DNA from: Solihabitans fulvus
Lineage (GTDB): Bacteria > Actinomycetota > Actinomycetes > Mycobacteriales > Pseudonocardiaceae
Length of the DNA: 64,000 nucleotides
Direction: 5' to 3'
NCBI RefSeq assembly: GCF_008386585.1
Contig: NZ_VUOB01000002.1
Location: forward strand, 175,060-239,059
Below, piece by piece: positions 1 to 9,508 of the stretch (the first letter of the stretch is position 1; every line of letters starts with the position of its first letter). A program made the position numbers and the translations under genes. The notes beneath the pieces are model-generated. The model saw only the letters and a list, made by a program, of their open reading frames with translations, was not told the DNA's origin and searched no databases.

Positions 1-293
1 GCCGCCGTTGTCGGGGATTCAGCCGTGCCCGGTCAACCCGGTCACCGCGGCCTGATGCGGCCGGTCTGGTTCGTGCGCGGGCAAGGGTTCTCAAGCTGGT
101 CACACGGCGGTAACATGCTCGCTTGAAAGAGATCGACAAATTGTCGCAAGAAACTGACACAACGAAGCTCATCATCGAACTCCGCCCTGAAATGCCATCG
201 GGTACGCGGGTCTGATTTCGCACGCCCACTCCACCGTCGTTGTCCGTCGTCCGCGTCGTACCCCTGCTTTATCGATGTAGACAAAGGATCACC
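1..293. other. Upstream region of the GH87 gene
   Basis: No complete gene is visible. A forward frame from base 2 stops at base 54 and could be the last 17 codons of a protein that starts outside the window, but nothing supports it beyond being open. The rest probably holds the promoter of the GH87 gene; the clearest element is the small palindrome at 134-146. An AAAGGA ribosome-binding site lies at 283-288. Confidence 0.4.
134..146. promoter_or_regulatory. Candidate operator upstream of GH87 gene
   Basis: A perfect inverted repeat, CGACAA-A-TTGTCG, lies about 150 bases before the start codon of the secreted glucanase. Size and position suit a repressor site for sugar control. The cognate regulator is not identifiable here. 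Confidence 0.3.
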
Positions 294-3200
294 ATGAGAA
301 GAAGGCGCACCACAACAGGACTGATAGTCGCGACGCTGGTCGGCCTCGCGGTCGCGGCACCGCCGATCGTCGGCCTGGCACCGCCCGCATCCTCGGCCGG
401 CTCGAACCCCGCGCCGCGCGACACCGCCGACGTCCCGGCCGCCGCGTCGCCGAACCTCGCACTCGGCCGGCCGGCGACGGCGAGCAGCCACACGCAGGAC
501 TACGTCCCAGGAAACGTCACGGACGGGAACCAGGCGAGCTACTGGGAGTCGACCAACAACGTGTTCCCGCAGTGGCTCCAGGTCGATCTCGGTTCCTCGG
601 CCGGCGTGAACAAGCTGGTGTTGAAGCTCCCGACGGTCAACTGGGGTCCGCGCACCGAGACGCTGTCGATCCAGGGCAGCGTGGACAACACGAACTTCGC
701 CACGATCCTCGCCTCGGCCGGCTACGCGTTCGACGGCTCGGCCAACACCGTCGCGATCAACGTCACCACCACGACGGCGCGATACCTGCGGCTGAACTTC
801 ACCGCCAACACGGGATGGCCGGCGGCGCAGCTCGCCGAACTGGAGGTGTACGGGCCGAGCGGCGGCGACACGCAGCCGCCGACCGCGCCGACCAACCTCG
901 CGGTCACCACGCCGACCTCGGGGCAGGTAGCGCTGACCTGGGGCGCGTCGACCGACAACGTCGGCGTCACCTCGTATGCCATCTACCGCAACGGTTCTCT
1001 CGACACGACCGTCGACGGGACCACGCTAGGCCACACCGAGGTCCAGCCGGACAGCGCCACCGTGCAGTACTACGTGGTCGCGCTCGACGCCGCCGGCAAC
1101 ACCTCGCCGCCGAGCAACACCGTGACCCGACAGGGCAATGGCCCCCCGAGCACCAACCTCGCGCTCGGCAAGCCGGCCACCGGCACCGCGAACACCTACA
1201 TCTACGTGCCGGGCAACGTCACCGACGGCGACCTGACCACCTACTTCGAGGGTTCGACCTACCCGAGCCAGGTCACCGTGCGGCTCGGCGCGAACGCCGA
1301 CGTCTCCTCGGTCGTCGTCGCGCTCAACCCCGACCCGGTGTGGGGACCCCGCACCCAGACCATCGAGGTCCTCGGCCGGGAGCAGAACGCCTCCGGCGTC
1401 ACCTCCATCGCCGCGCCGAGGAGCTACTCGTTCGACCCGGCCTCGGGCAACAAGGTCACCATCCCGGTGACCGCCAGGGTCGCCGACGTCGAACTCTCCA
1501 TCACCAGTAACAGCGGCGCGCCCGGCGGGCAGGTCGCCGAACTCCAGGTGTTCGGCGTGCCGGCGCCCAACCCCGACCTCGCCGTCACGGGCTCCTCGTG
1601 GTCGCCGACCTCGCCGACCGAGACCGACCCGGTCACCCTCTCGGCGACGGTGCGCAACGTCGGCACTGCCGACGCGGCCGCCACCGACGTCAACTTCTAC
1701 CTCGGCAACACCAAGGTCGGCACCGCGCCGGTCGACGCCATCGCGGCCGGCGCGTCCAGAACCGTCTCCGTGCAGGCGGTCGCGCAGAACGCGGGCAGCT
1801 ACCAGTACACGGCGAAGGTCGACGAGTCCAAGAGCCTCATCGAGTTGAGCTACGCCAACAACAACTACACCAACCCCGCCGCGCTCGTGGTCGCGCCGGT
1901 GCAGAGTTCGGACCTGGTGGCGGCCGCGGTCGACTGGACGCCGAACAACCCGTCGCCCGGCAACACCGTGGCCTTCTCGGTGGCACTGAAGAACCAGGGC
2001 ACCATCGCGTCGGCCGGCGGCTCGCACGGCATCACGCTCACGCTGGTCGACTCGGCCAACAACACCGTCAGCACGCTCACCGGCTCCTACGGCGGCGTCC
2101 TCGCGCCCGGCGCGAGCGCGGTCGTCGGCCTCGGCTCGTGGACCGCGGCCAACGGCAGGTTCACCGTGCGGACGGTCATTGCCGTCGACGCGAACGAGCT
2201 GCCCGTCAAGCAGGGCAACAACACCAGCAGCGCGTCGCTGTTCGTCGGACAGGGCGCGAACCTGCCCTACGGCAAGTACGAGGCCGAGGCGGGCGCGCTC
2301 GGCGGCGGCGCGGCGATCGTCGGACCGAACCGGACGATCGGCGACCTCGCCGGCGAGGCGTCCGGACGGCAGGCGGTGACGCTGAACAACACCGGCAGCC
2401 ACGTCCAGTGGTCCTCACGGGAGCCGACCAACACGATCGTCGTGCGCTTCTCCATCCCGGACGCACCCGGCGGCGACGGCACCACCGCGACGCTCGACCT
2501 CTACGTCAACGACACGTTGGTGCAGCCGCTGAATCTGACCTCGCACTACGCCTGGCTGTACGGAGCGGAGACGGGCCCAGGCAACTCGCCGAGCGCTGGC
2601 GCTCCCCGGCACATCTACGACGAGGCGAGCTTCCTGCTGCCGGCGTCCTACCCGGCGGGCAGCGTCATCAAGCTCCAGAAGGACGCGGCCAACACCTCGC
2701 AGTACGCGATCGACTTCATGGAACTGGAGCAGGCAACGCCGATCGCGAACCCGAACCCCGCCAGCTACCTCACCCCGGCCGGATTCGGGCAGCAGGACGT
2801 GCAGAACGCGCTGGACAAGGTCAGGATGGACACCACGGGCGCCTACACGGGCGTCTACCTGCCGGCCGGCCAGTACCAGACGTCGAGCAAGTTCCAGGTG
2901 TACGGCAAGGCGGTGCGGATCGTCGGAGCCGGGCCGTGGTTCACGCAGTTCAGCTCGCCGTCCGGGCAGTCGGACACGGACGACGGCTTCTCCGTCTCCG
3001 CCACGGCGAACGGCTCGACACTGCGCGGGTTCGCGTTCTTCGGCAACTACACGTCCCGCATCGACGGGCCCGGCAAGGTCTTCGACCTCACCGACGTGGC
3101 GAACCTGACGATCGACGACATCTGGGTCGAGCACACGGTGTGCGCCATCTGGGGCACGCACGTCAGCGGCCTCAACGTCGCGGACCTACGGATTCGCGAC

Positions 3201-3929
3201 ACCTTCGCGGACGGCATCAACTTCACCAACGGGTCGCAGAACAACACGGTCGACAACTCCGAGGCGCGGTCGACCGGCGACGACAGCTTCGCGATCTTCG
3301 CCGCGCAGGACCACAACTCGGCGGACCTGACCGGCAACACGTTCAAGAACCTGACGTCGCTGCTGCCGTGGCGCGCGGCCAGCTTCGCGATCTACGGCGG
3401 CGACGGCAACACCTTCGAGAACCTGTACTCGGCGGACACGCTGACGTACTCGGGCCTGACGCTCAGCTCGCTGAACTTCAACTACCCGTTCCAGGGTTTC
3501 GGGGCCAACCCGAAGACCGTCGTCAGGAACATCTCGCTGGTGCGGGACGGCGGCCACTTCTGGAACGGGCAGGTGTTCGGCGCGATCTGGGTGTTCTCCG
3601 CGACCCAGCCGTTCCAGGGCCTGCGGATCACCGACGCGACGATCACCGATCCGACCTACTCCGGGATCATGTTCCAGACGGACTACGTGGGCGGCACGGC
3701 GCAGAACCCCGTGCAGGACACCATCTTCACCAACACCACGATCACCGGAGCACGGCAGAGCGGCGACCAGTTCGACGCGAAGTCGGGCTACGGCATCTGG
3801 GCCAACCCGCTGCCCGAGCCCAACCAGGGTCCCGCGGTCGGCTCGGTGACGTTCAACGGCCTGACCGAACGCGACAATCACGTGGACATCCAGAACACGA
3901 CCACGACGTTCACCATCACGGTGAACTGA
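294..3929 (+). CDS. Secreted GH87 alpha-1,3-glucanase (mycodextranase) with discoidin, FN3, CARDB and CBM domains
   Basis: A 1211-residue exported enzyme predicted to hydrolyse alpha-1,3-glucan of fungal walls or mutan. The ATG at 294 is chosen because AAAGGA precedes it and the first 35 residues form a signal peptide. Domains in order: discoidin (about 52-190), fibronectin III (195-280), a second discoidin-like domain (285-430), two CARDB repeats (435-650), a CBM6/35-like module (660-815) and a right-handed beta-helix (820-1211). Asp973 in FADGIN and the Asp996-Asp997 pair in TGDDSFA are spaced +23/+24, as in the catalytic triads of characterised Bacillus and Paenibacillus GH87 enzymes (recalled from the literature). 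The accessory domains probably bind insoluble glucan. Family is fairly sure; endo or exo action is not. Confidence 0.85.
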   Translation: MRRRRTTTGLIVATLVGLAVAAPPIVGLAPPASSAGSNPAPRDTADVPAAASPNLALGRPATASSHTQDYVPGNVTDGNQASYWESTNNVFPQWLQVDLGSSAGVNKLVLKLPTVNWGPRTETLSIQGSVDNTNFATILASAGYAFDGSANTVAINVTTTTARYLRLNFTANTGWPAAQLAELEVYGPSGGDTQPPTAPTNLAVTTPTSGQVALTWGASTDNVGVTSYAIYRNGSLDTTVDGTTLGHTEVQPDSATVQYYVVALDAAGNTSPPSNTVTRQGNGPPSTNLALGKPATGTANTYIYVPGNVTDGDLTTYFEGSTYPSQVTVRLGANADVSSVVVALNPDPVWGPRTQTIEVLGREQNASGVTSIAAPRSYSFDPASGNKVTIPVTARVADVELSITSNSGAPGGQVAELQVFGVPAPNPDLAVTGSSWSPTSPTETDPVTLSATVRNVGTADAAATDVNFYLGNTKVGTAPVDAIAAGASRTVSVQAVAQNAGSYQYTAKVDESKSLIELSYANNNYTNPAALVVAPVQSSDLVAAAVDWTPNNPSPGNTVAFSVALKNQGTIASAGGSHGITLTLVDSANNTVSTLTGSYGGVLAPGASAVVGLGSWTAANGRFTVRTVIAVDANELPVKQGNNTSSASLFVGQGANLPYGKYEAEAGALGGGAAIVGPNRTIGDLAGEASGRQAVTLNNTGSHVQWSSREPTNTIVVRFSIPDAPGGDGTTATLDLYVNDTLVQPLNLTSHYAWLYGAETGPGNSPSAGAPRHIYDEASFLLPASYPAGSVIKLQKDAANTSQYAIDFMELEQATPIANPNPASYLTPAGFGQQDVQNALDKVRMDTTGAYTGVYLPAGQYQTSSKFQVYGKAVRIVGAGPWFTQFSSPSGQSDTDDGFSVSATANGSTLRGFAFFGNYTSRIDGPGKVFDLTDVANLTIDDIWVEHTVCAIWGTHVSGLNVADLRIRDTFADGINFTNGSQNNTVDNSEARSTGDDSFAIFAAQDHNSADLTGNTFKNLTSLLPWRAASFAIYGGDGNTFENLYSADTLTYSGLTLSSLNFNYPFQGFGANPKTVVRNISLVRDGGHFWNGQVFGAIWVFSATQPFQGLRITDATITDPTYSGIMFQTDYVGGTAQNPVQDTIFTNTTITGARQSGDQFDAKSGYGIWANPLPEPNQGPAVGSVTFNGLTERDNHVDIQNTTTTFTITVN

Positions 3930-3945
3930 CCAGCACGACGGCGTG

Positions 3946-3976
3946 CTCCGCCGGGTCGATCGCCGACCCGGCGGAG
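3946..3976. terminator. Bidirectional terminator hairpin
   Basis: A perfect 13-bp stem (CTCCGCCGGGTCG at 3946-3958 with its complement at 3964-3976) and a 5-base loop lie between the convergent GH87 and GH27 genes. There is no T tract, as is common in actinomycetes. Confidence 0.75.
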
Positions 3977-3998
3977 TACACCGACACCGCCCTCGGCC

Positions 3999-6122
3999 TT
4001 AGCCGGGCAGCCGCCAGAGCTGGTTGGGGTTGCCGGAACAGTCGAAGATGATCAGCTTGGTGCCGTCGGCGCTACCGCCGCCGCTGGCGTCGAGGCACCG
4101 GCCGGAGACCGGGTTGAGCAGCGTGCCGTTGGACTGCGGCTGCCACTGCTGGTTCGCGCCGCCGTTGCAGTCCCACAACTGGACGGCGGCGCCGTTCGCC
4201 GTGCCCGCCCACGCCACGTCCATGCACTTGCCCATGGACTGGATCGTCCCGTCGGCCGAGGCGGTCCAGGTCTGGTTGGACTGCTGGTTGCAGGTCCACA
4301 GCTCCAACTGGGTGCCGCTGGTGTTGCCGCCGCCGGTCACGTCGACGCACTTGCCGCCGATGCCGGTGATCGCGCCGGTCGGCCGGTAGTCCGTGGCGAA
4401 CGCGGCCCGGCCGACGACGCCTGCCTGGTGCGAGGTGGCGAAGAAGCCGGCGTCCTGGCCGGCCGCCGCGCCCGGCACCGTGGCCGAGCCGACCGTCACC
4501 CAGGTGCTGCCGTCCGCCGAGTAGGCGCCGGTGTAGGTGTTTCCGCTGCGGCTGAGCCGAAGCCAGGACGGATACGCGGCGCTGCCGACCGACGCGCTGG
4601 TGCTGTCCAGGTAACCGTTCCCGTCGCTGTCCCACTGGAGCACGTAGCCGTGCTCCGGGGTGGCCGCCAGCACCACGTAACCGGGCGAGGAACCCGCCGA
4701 GGAGATGCTGTTGCGCACCATGATGCCGGCCTTGGCCCACGGATCGGTCGGCTGCTGGGCTGTGAGCCGCACGGTCGTGCTCGAACCGTCACCGAAGACG
4801 CCGGCCTGGTAGGTGGCCTGGTACTGGTCGACCCCGGTCCACGCGTCGGCGCCGCTGCCCGACAGCGTGAGGTGGTCGGCGGACTGAGCGAAGCCGGCCT
4901 GGCCGCCGGAACTGTAGGTGCGGTAGGGGGCGCTCACCGCCGACCCGCCGCCGGACACCCGGTACATCGCCGCGCCGTGCGCCGGCACGGTGGCGCTGAT
5001 CGACCCGGTGGTGGAGCCGTTCTGGTGGCTCCACAGGTCCCTGAGCCCGTAGCTGGCGGCCGGCGCGACCCCGGCTGCCGCGGCGGTGGTGGCGATCGTC
5101 GCCGCCGCGCCGCCCGTGTTCACCAGCAGCACGGCCGCGTCGCCGTTGGCCAGCGGCTTGGTGAGCACGGAGGTCGACCCGCCCGTGGCGATCACGTGGC
5201 CCTGCGCGCCGAGGGAGTCCTGGTCGACACCGATGACGTCCTGGTTGAGGTAGATCGCCAGCGTCGCCGCGCTCGCCTTGCGCAGGTCGGTGCCGGCGAT
5301 CAGCGGCGCGGCCATCTCCGCCCAGAGGCTGAAGTGCGTGCGGTACTCGGTGTCGGTCATGCCGCCGTTGCCGACCTCCAGCATGTCCGGGTCGTTCCAC
5401 GCGCCCGGCGCGGCGTGCTGGTACAGCGGCGCGTTCTGCCCGAAGATCGAGGCGACCGAGCCCCAGTTGTCGCTGATGTCACCGGTGGTGCGCCACAGGT
5501 TCCCGGTGGCTGGTCCCCAGTTCCACGGGCCGGCCTCGCCCCAGTTGCAGATGCTGTAGCCGATGGTCCGGCCGGTGGCCCGCAGCGCGTCCCGCATCGC
5601 CGTGTACCGCTGGGTGGCGCTGACGCCCTGGTTGTTGCAGTTGTCGTACTTGAGGTAGTCGACCTGCCAGGACGCGAACAGCGCCGCGTCCTGGGTCTCG
5701 TGGCCGAGGCTGCCGGGATAGGACTGGCAGGTCAGGGTTCCCGCGCTTTCGTAGATGCCGAGCTTGAGCCCCCTGGCGTGCACGTAGTCGGCGACGGCGG
5801 TGATGCCGTGCGGGAACTTGACCGGGTCGGGCACGAGGTTGCCGTTGCCGTCGCGGTTCCTGGCCATCCAGCAGTCGTCGATGTTGACGTAGGTGTACCC
5901 GGCGTCGCGCATCCCGTTGGACACCAAGGTGTCCGCGGTCTGGGTGACCAGTTGCTCGTCGACTCCGCACCCGAACGCGTTCCAGTCGTTCCAGCCCATC
6001 GGCGGCGTGTTGGCGAGCGTGTTGGGCAGTGCGTCGGCCACGGGCGCCCCGACCAGCGTGAGTTGGGTCAGGGCCGCGGCGACCAACGCGGCCAACGACA
6101 GGGCGATCCCTCTTCGTCTCAT
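3999..6122 (-). CDS. Secreted GH27 alpha-galactosidase with ConA-like insert and C-terminal ricin lectin (CBM13)
   Basis: A 707-residue exported glycosidase. A signal peptide (about 1-32) precedes a GH27 barrel. The nucleophile is Asp160 in YLKYDNC, and the acid/base is Asp215 in the WRxxxD motif (Arg211-Asp215), matching Asp170 and Asp231 of human alpha-galactosidase A. The IDDCW substrate motif is intact, which favours alpha-galactosidase over the related beta-L-arabinopyranosidases. After the barrel comes a ConA-like segment of about 180 residues, then a ricin-type beta-trefoil with repeated QxW motifs from about residue 580. GGAGGGAA sits just before the ATG. Likely substrates are galactose side chains of plant or fungal polysaccharides. 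Confidence 0.85.
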   Translation of the reverse strand: MRRRGIALSLAALVAAALTQLTLVGAPVADALPNTLANTPPMGWNDWNAFGCGVDEQLVTQTADTLVSNGMRDAGYTYVNIDDCWMARNRDGNGNLVPDPVKFPHGITAVADYVHARGLKLGIYESAGTLTCQSYPGSLGHETQDAALFASWQVDYLKYDNCNNQGVSATQRYTAMRDALRATGRTIGYSICNWGEAGPWNWGPATGNLWRTTGDISDNWGSVASIFGQNAPLYQHAAPGAWNDPDMLEVGNGGMTDTEYRTHFSLWAEMAAPLIAGTDLRKASAATLAIYLNQDVIGVDQDSLGAQGHVIATGGSTSVLTKPLANGDAAVLLVNTGGAAATIATTAAAAGVAPAASYGLRDLWSHQNGSTTGSISATVPAHGAAMYRVSGGGSAVSAPYRTYSSGGQAGFAQSADHLTLSGSGADAWTGVDQYQATYQAGVFGDGSSTTVRLTAQQPTDPWAKAGIMVRNSISSAGSSPGYVVLAATPEHGYVLQWDSDGNGYLDSTSASVGSAAYPSWLRLSRSGNTYTGAYSADGSTWVTVGSATVPGAAAGQDAGFFATSHQAGVVGRAAFATDYRPTGAITGIGGKCVDVTGGGNTSGTQLELWTCNQQSNQTWTASADGTIQSMGKCMDVAWAGTANGAAVQLWDCNGGANQQWQPQSNGTLLNPVSGRCLDASGGGSADGTKLIIFDCSGNPNQLWRLPG

Positions 6123-6382
6123 ACTGTTCCCTCCGGTCGGCAGGAAGCATGCGGCGTGCTGATCGGGTTGGCAGGTTCCAGCGCCGGTTGAGCCTGCCGG
6201 TGCAGTCCCAACGGATCGGTGTGTCGGCTGCCGTAGCTGGTCGCGTGCGGGGCGGGTTACCCGGCGGTCGGCGCTGAGGTTAACTCCGCATTAATTCGCA
6301 CACAAGACTCAACTTGCGATCAGAGTTAAACAAGAATCCTCACCAGAGGCGTGCTGGGCGAGGTTTCGAGCGGTGCGGATGC

Positions 6383-7522
6383 TCAGTCCTGTTCGATGGC
6401 CGTCCCGACCTCGGTGAACCCGCGCACCGCGGCGAGCCGGTCGGCCTCGGCCTCGACCGCGGCGCGGCCGGCGCGGGACAGCCGCGCGAACGGCCGCACG
6501 CTGACGTCGAGGCGCCTGCGCCCGCTGCCCTTGCTGCGCCAGGTGCCGGCGATCTCCCCGTTGTGCAGCAGCGCGCCAGGATTGCCGAGCACTCGCCAGA
6601 CTTCCTTCTGTAGCAACGGATCCGGCACGAGCGTGCCGCGGTCGCGCGCCTGGAGGAACGGGTCGAGCGGCGGCAGCAGCCTGGTGAGCTCCGGCGCCTC
6701 GGCCCGCCGCAGCGCGGCCACCTCGGCGTCGGGCAGCCACGCGCGCCGGCCGTCCACCCGGACCTCGACCAGATCGGCCGGCCACGCCGGCCGGACCTCG
6801 GCCTGCGACGTGCCGAGGTAGCCGGCGAACTCGGCCGGGGTGGCCGGACCGTGCAGCCGCAGATAGGCGTCCGCGACGGCCGACGCGCCCGCCGCCTGCT
6901 CGGGCACCGGTGGCCGGTTCTCCAGCGGGGTCAGCAGCAGCGGCGAGCTGCCCGGCCGGTGCCGCACCCCGGCCGGCAGGCCGACCTGCTGGAGAATCCC
7001 GCCGTACACATGGGTCGCGCCGCAGCCCCGGCACTGGTAGGAGTACGCGTCGGGCAGCGCCGCCGTCACCGCCGCGCTGACCTCGCCCTTCGGTGTCGGC
7101 CCCGAGACCGCAGCGCGCAGCGCCGTCGCCACGGCCGTGAACGCCTCGACGCCGCCGACACCGGCCGCCTTCAGCGCCGAGCGCTCCGTGCTGAGACGTG
7201 CCATCGCGTCCGCGTCGCCGCGCGGCCACAGGGCCGCGCTCAGCGCAGCCAGATCGTCCCGCCGGTGCAGGTGTGGTGCCCCGCGAAACGACCACAGCAA
7301 CGCGAGCGGCCCGTCCTCGGCGACGGGATCCCCGGCCGCCGTGGCGGGCAGCCGGGCGGCCAGCGCGACCGAGGCGGAGCCCCTGGTGTCCTGCACCCCG
7401 AGGTCGAGGACGGCGAGCTCGGTCGCGGTCGGCGTCCGCCGGTCGAAGCCGTGCGCCGCGATCCGATACGCCACAACCTGTGCGCGGGTCACCTCGAAGA
7501 CCATGCGGGCAGTGTGCATCAT
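6383..7522 (-). CDS. HTH_42 winged-helix protein, relative of AlkX/AlkZ DNA glycosylases
   Basis: A cytoplasmic protein of about 379 residues with the three-winged-helix fold of PF06224. The C-terminal half carries hallmark stretches: LLPPLDPFLQ, GEIAGTWR and a basic GRRRLDV. Characterised members excise bases from interstrand crosslinks using a QxQ or QxD motif near the N-terminus. Here the corresponding stretch seems to be GVQDT at about residues 42-46, so activity is uncertain. A CxGC pair lies mid-protein. Start is ambiguous: ATGs exist at 7522, 7519 and 7504, and the last gives the usual N-terminus. Family sure, function not. Confidence 0.7.
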   Translation of the reverse strand: MMHTARMVFEVTRAQVVAYRIAAHGFDRRTPTATELAVLDLGVQDTRGSASVALAARLPATAAGDPVAEDGPLALLWSFRGAPHLHRRDDLAALSAALWPRGDADAMARLSTERSALKAAGVGGVEAFTAVATALRAAVSGPTPKGEVSAAVTAALPDAYSYQCRGCGATHVYGGILQQVGLPAGVRHRPGSSPLLLTPLENRPPVPEQAAGASAVADAYLRLHGPATPAEFAGYLGTSQAEVRPAWPADLVEVRVDGRRAWLPDAEVAALRRAEAPELTRLLPPLDPFLQARDRGTLVPDPLLQKEVWRVLGNPGALLHNGEIAGTWRSKGSGRRRLDVSVRPFARLSRAGRAAVEAEADRLAAVRGFTEVGTAIEQD

Positions 7523-7622
7523 CGGTTCCTGACCCGCGCGACCATCCGGCGCGCCGCGCGGTTGACCTCAAGCCAGGTCGAAGTTGAACACTGGTCGCAG
7601 ACGTTGTGATCAGGGAGGAACC

Positions 7623-8678
7623 ATGGCCATCGACCCGACCGGAGTGCTCGACGAGGCGTACGAACGCCTGCACCGCACGGGACCGGAGTTCGACGGCTGG
7701 CTGAGCAACCACGGCCCGATGGCGGTCGAGGCGATGACCAGGGCCGGCCAGGGCGAGTCCGTGCACCACTGGCTGGACGACTACGTCCGGCGGCTGGACG
7801 ATCTTCCCAAGGCCCGCGAGCCGATCGTCGGATGGCGCGAGGCGCTCGGCGACGAACGCCGCATCGGCGACTGGATCGAGCTGTTCACCAGGGAACTCGC
7901 CGAGGCCCCGTGGCGGGAGGTGCTGGCGAGCTGGTGGCCGAGGCTGCTGCCCGGCATCGTGGCGGGGGCGACCCACGGCGTCATCCGGGTCGGCCACGCG
8001 GTGCGCGTGCTGCTCGACCAGGAGCCGACCGAGCCGAGGATCGCCGAGCTCGCGCACGGGCTCGGCTACTGGGCGGCGCGCTGGCAGCTCCTGCCGTGCG
8101 TGCTGGAACCGGCCGGCCGGCTGCCGGTGTCCGTTGCGCTGGAGGAGATTCCGCGCATCGCCGACCAGACGGGCGGCATCGTGGCGCGGGTCGGCCGACT
8201 GGCCGGCCTGGACGGTTGGTCCACCGCGCTCGCCGCTCTGCGCGTCCCGTCCGGCATCGACGACGCGCGGACCCTGCTGACCGAACTGGTGGACACCGCG
8301 ACGCTGCGCTATCGCACGCACGGCCACGGATCCGGGGTCATGCTGGTGCACGCGGTCACCGCGCCCAACGCCGTGCTGCGCACCTTGCCAGCGCTGCCCC
8401 GCAACCTGTGGGGGCAGAGCATGGCGGCGGCGTGGGCCGCCAGCGCGGCGGTGACCTCGGTCTACGCGCCGGCGACGGCCGCCGAGGAGTCGACCCTGCC
8501 GACCGGGCCCGACGGGCCGGACGCCGCCGCCGAGACCATGGCGCGGGCCGTCCGACACGGCGACGAGCACGCGATCAAGTTCGCCGACACCGCGGTGGAC
8601 ACCTATGCCAGGACGGGCGATCCGCGCGCCCTCGCGGCGGCGACGCGCGCCACGCAGCTGATCGAACCCCTTGCGTGA
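7623..8678 (+). CDS. Questin-oxidase-like protein (PF14027 family)
   Basis: A 351-residue soluble protein. GGAGGAACC immediately before the ATG at 7623 fixes the start. The N-terminal pattern LDEAYERLHRTG followed by LSNHGPMAVEAM and HHWLDDYVRRL is typical of the questin-oxidase-like family, named after a fungal enzyme that opens anthraquinone rings in an NADPH-dependent Baeyer-Villiger-type reaction. In bacteria most members are isolated and uncharacterised, and no polyketide genes flank this one, so the reaction here is unknown. It diverges from the HTH_42 gene. Confidence 0.75.
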   Translation: MAIDPTGVLDEAYERLHRTGPEFDGWLSNHGPMAVEAMTRAGQGESVHHWLDDYVRRLDDLPKAREPIVGWREALGDERRIGDWIELFTRELAEAPWREVLASWWPRLLPGIVAGATHGVIRVGHAVRVLLDQEPTEPRIAELAHGLGYWAARWQLLPCVLEPAGRLPVSVALEEIPRIADQTGGIVARVGRLAGLDGWSTALAALRVPSGIDDARTLLTELVDTATLRYRTHGHGSGVMLVHAVTAPNAVLRTLPALPRNLWGQSMAAAWAASAAVTSVYAPATAAEESTLPTGPDGPDAAAETMARAVRHGDEHAIKFADTAVDTYARTGDPRALAAATRATQLIEPLA

Positions 8679-8875
8679 CGCGGCTCGACACGGCGAGACC
8701 AGTCGCCGCCCGGATCGGGCACTCCGTCAGTTCCACGGCTATTCCAAGCGCGGCGGCACATTCCGGATGCCCGAGTGGACGTTCGGTGGAAATGCGACGC
8801 GCGGAGTCGGGAATACGGCCGTGACGCACGGCGAAAACGTTGTGCGGCCTTTCGCCATGGCGAACGTCCGCGTCG

Positions 8876-9508
8876 TCAGACCGTCGGGCTCGCCCACTCG
8901 GTGCGGCCGGTCTGGTCGTGTGTCCGATGGGGATCGGCCGCGCGCGAGCGCGCCTTCGCGCCCCTGCCGGTGGTGCCGAGGTCGCCGCGCATGGCCTCCT
9001 GCACGTTGCGGACCCGGTTCTTCACCAAGCTCATTCGGTCGGACATGTCGCGCTCGGCGCGGTCGGACGGGTCGAGCGGCTTGGCCGCGATCAGGTCGTA
9101 CACCATGTCGTTGAGGCAGTCGTGCGCCTCCTGGCCCGCCTTCACGACCGGGCTGGAGCCGACGATCTTGATCGCGGCCAGGGTGTCGACGCAGTCCGCG
9201 AGAATCGCGATGGGCTTCTTCAGGTCGAGGTCCCGGCGCAGCTCGAACTGCGCCATCGCGAGGCCGACCGACCGCGTGCACTTGTCGATCAACGCCAGAT
9301 AGCGCGCGTACAACTCGAGCCGCTGCTGCGACCAACGGGCGCGGTCCTCGTACTCCCAGTGCAGGTGATCGTGTCGAATGTCCTGCTCACGTCGTTGGCT
9401 CTCGCGCCACGCGTTGATCAACTGCGCGCCCACAATGCTGATGGCGGCGAGGACTGCGATGAGAAGCGGCATCCAGAGCGACTCTTGTCCCGATGGCACG
9501 GCAAACAA
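8876..9508 (-). CDS. Hypothetical single-pass membrane protein with long helical cytoplasmic tail
   Basis: I do not recognise this protein of up to 210 residues. It has one hydrophobic helix near the N-terminus (about 12-32), then a charged, probably coiled segment rich in Arg, Glu and Gln (about 33-75), further amphipathic helices, and a basic low-complexity tail. The open frame starts at a TTG with no clear ribosome-binding site; an in-frame GTG at 9499 and ATG at 9472 are alternatives. It stands alone between the questin-oxidase-like gene and the MFS gene. Confidence 0.5.
   Translation of the reverse strand: MFAVPSGQESLWMPLLIAVLAAISIVGAQLINAWRESQRREQDIRHDHLHWEYEDRARWSQQRLELYARYLALIDKCTRSVGLAMAQFELRRDLDLKKPIAILADCVDTLAAIKIVGSSPVVKAGQEAHDCLNDMVYDLIAAKPLDPSDRAERDMSDRMSLVKNRVRNVQEAMRGDLGTTGRGAKARSRAADPHRTHDQTGRTEWASPTV

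Noticed and set aside
2..54. C-terminal tail of an upstream gene
   Set aside because: Seventeen open codons before a TGA are not enough evidence for a gene.
6309..8570. 753-residue minus-strand frame spanning two genes
   Set aside because: It crosses the HTH_42 and questin-oxidase-like genes out of frame and has low-complexity Arg-rich sequence.
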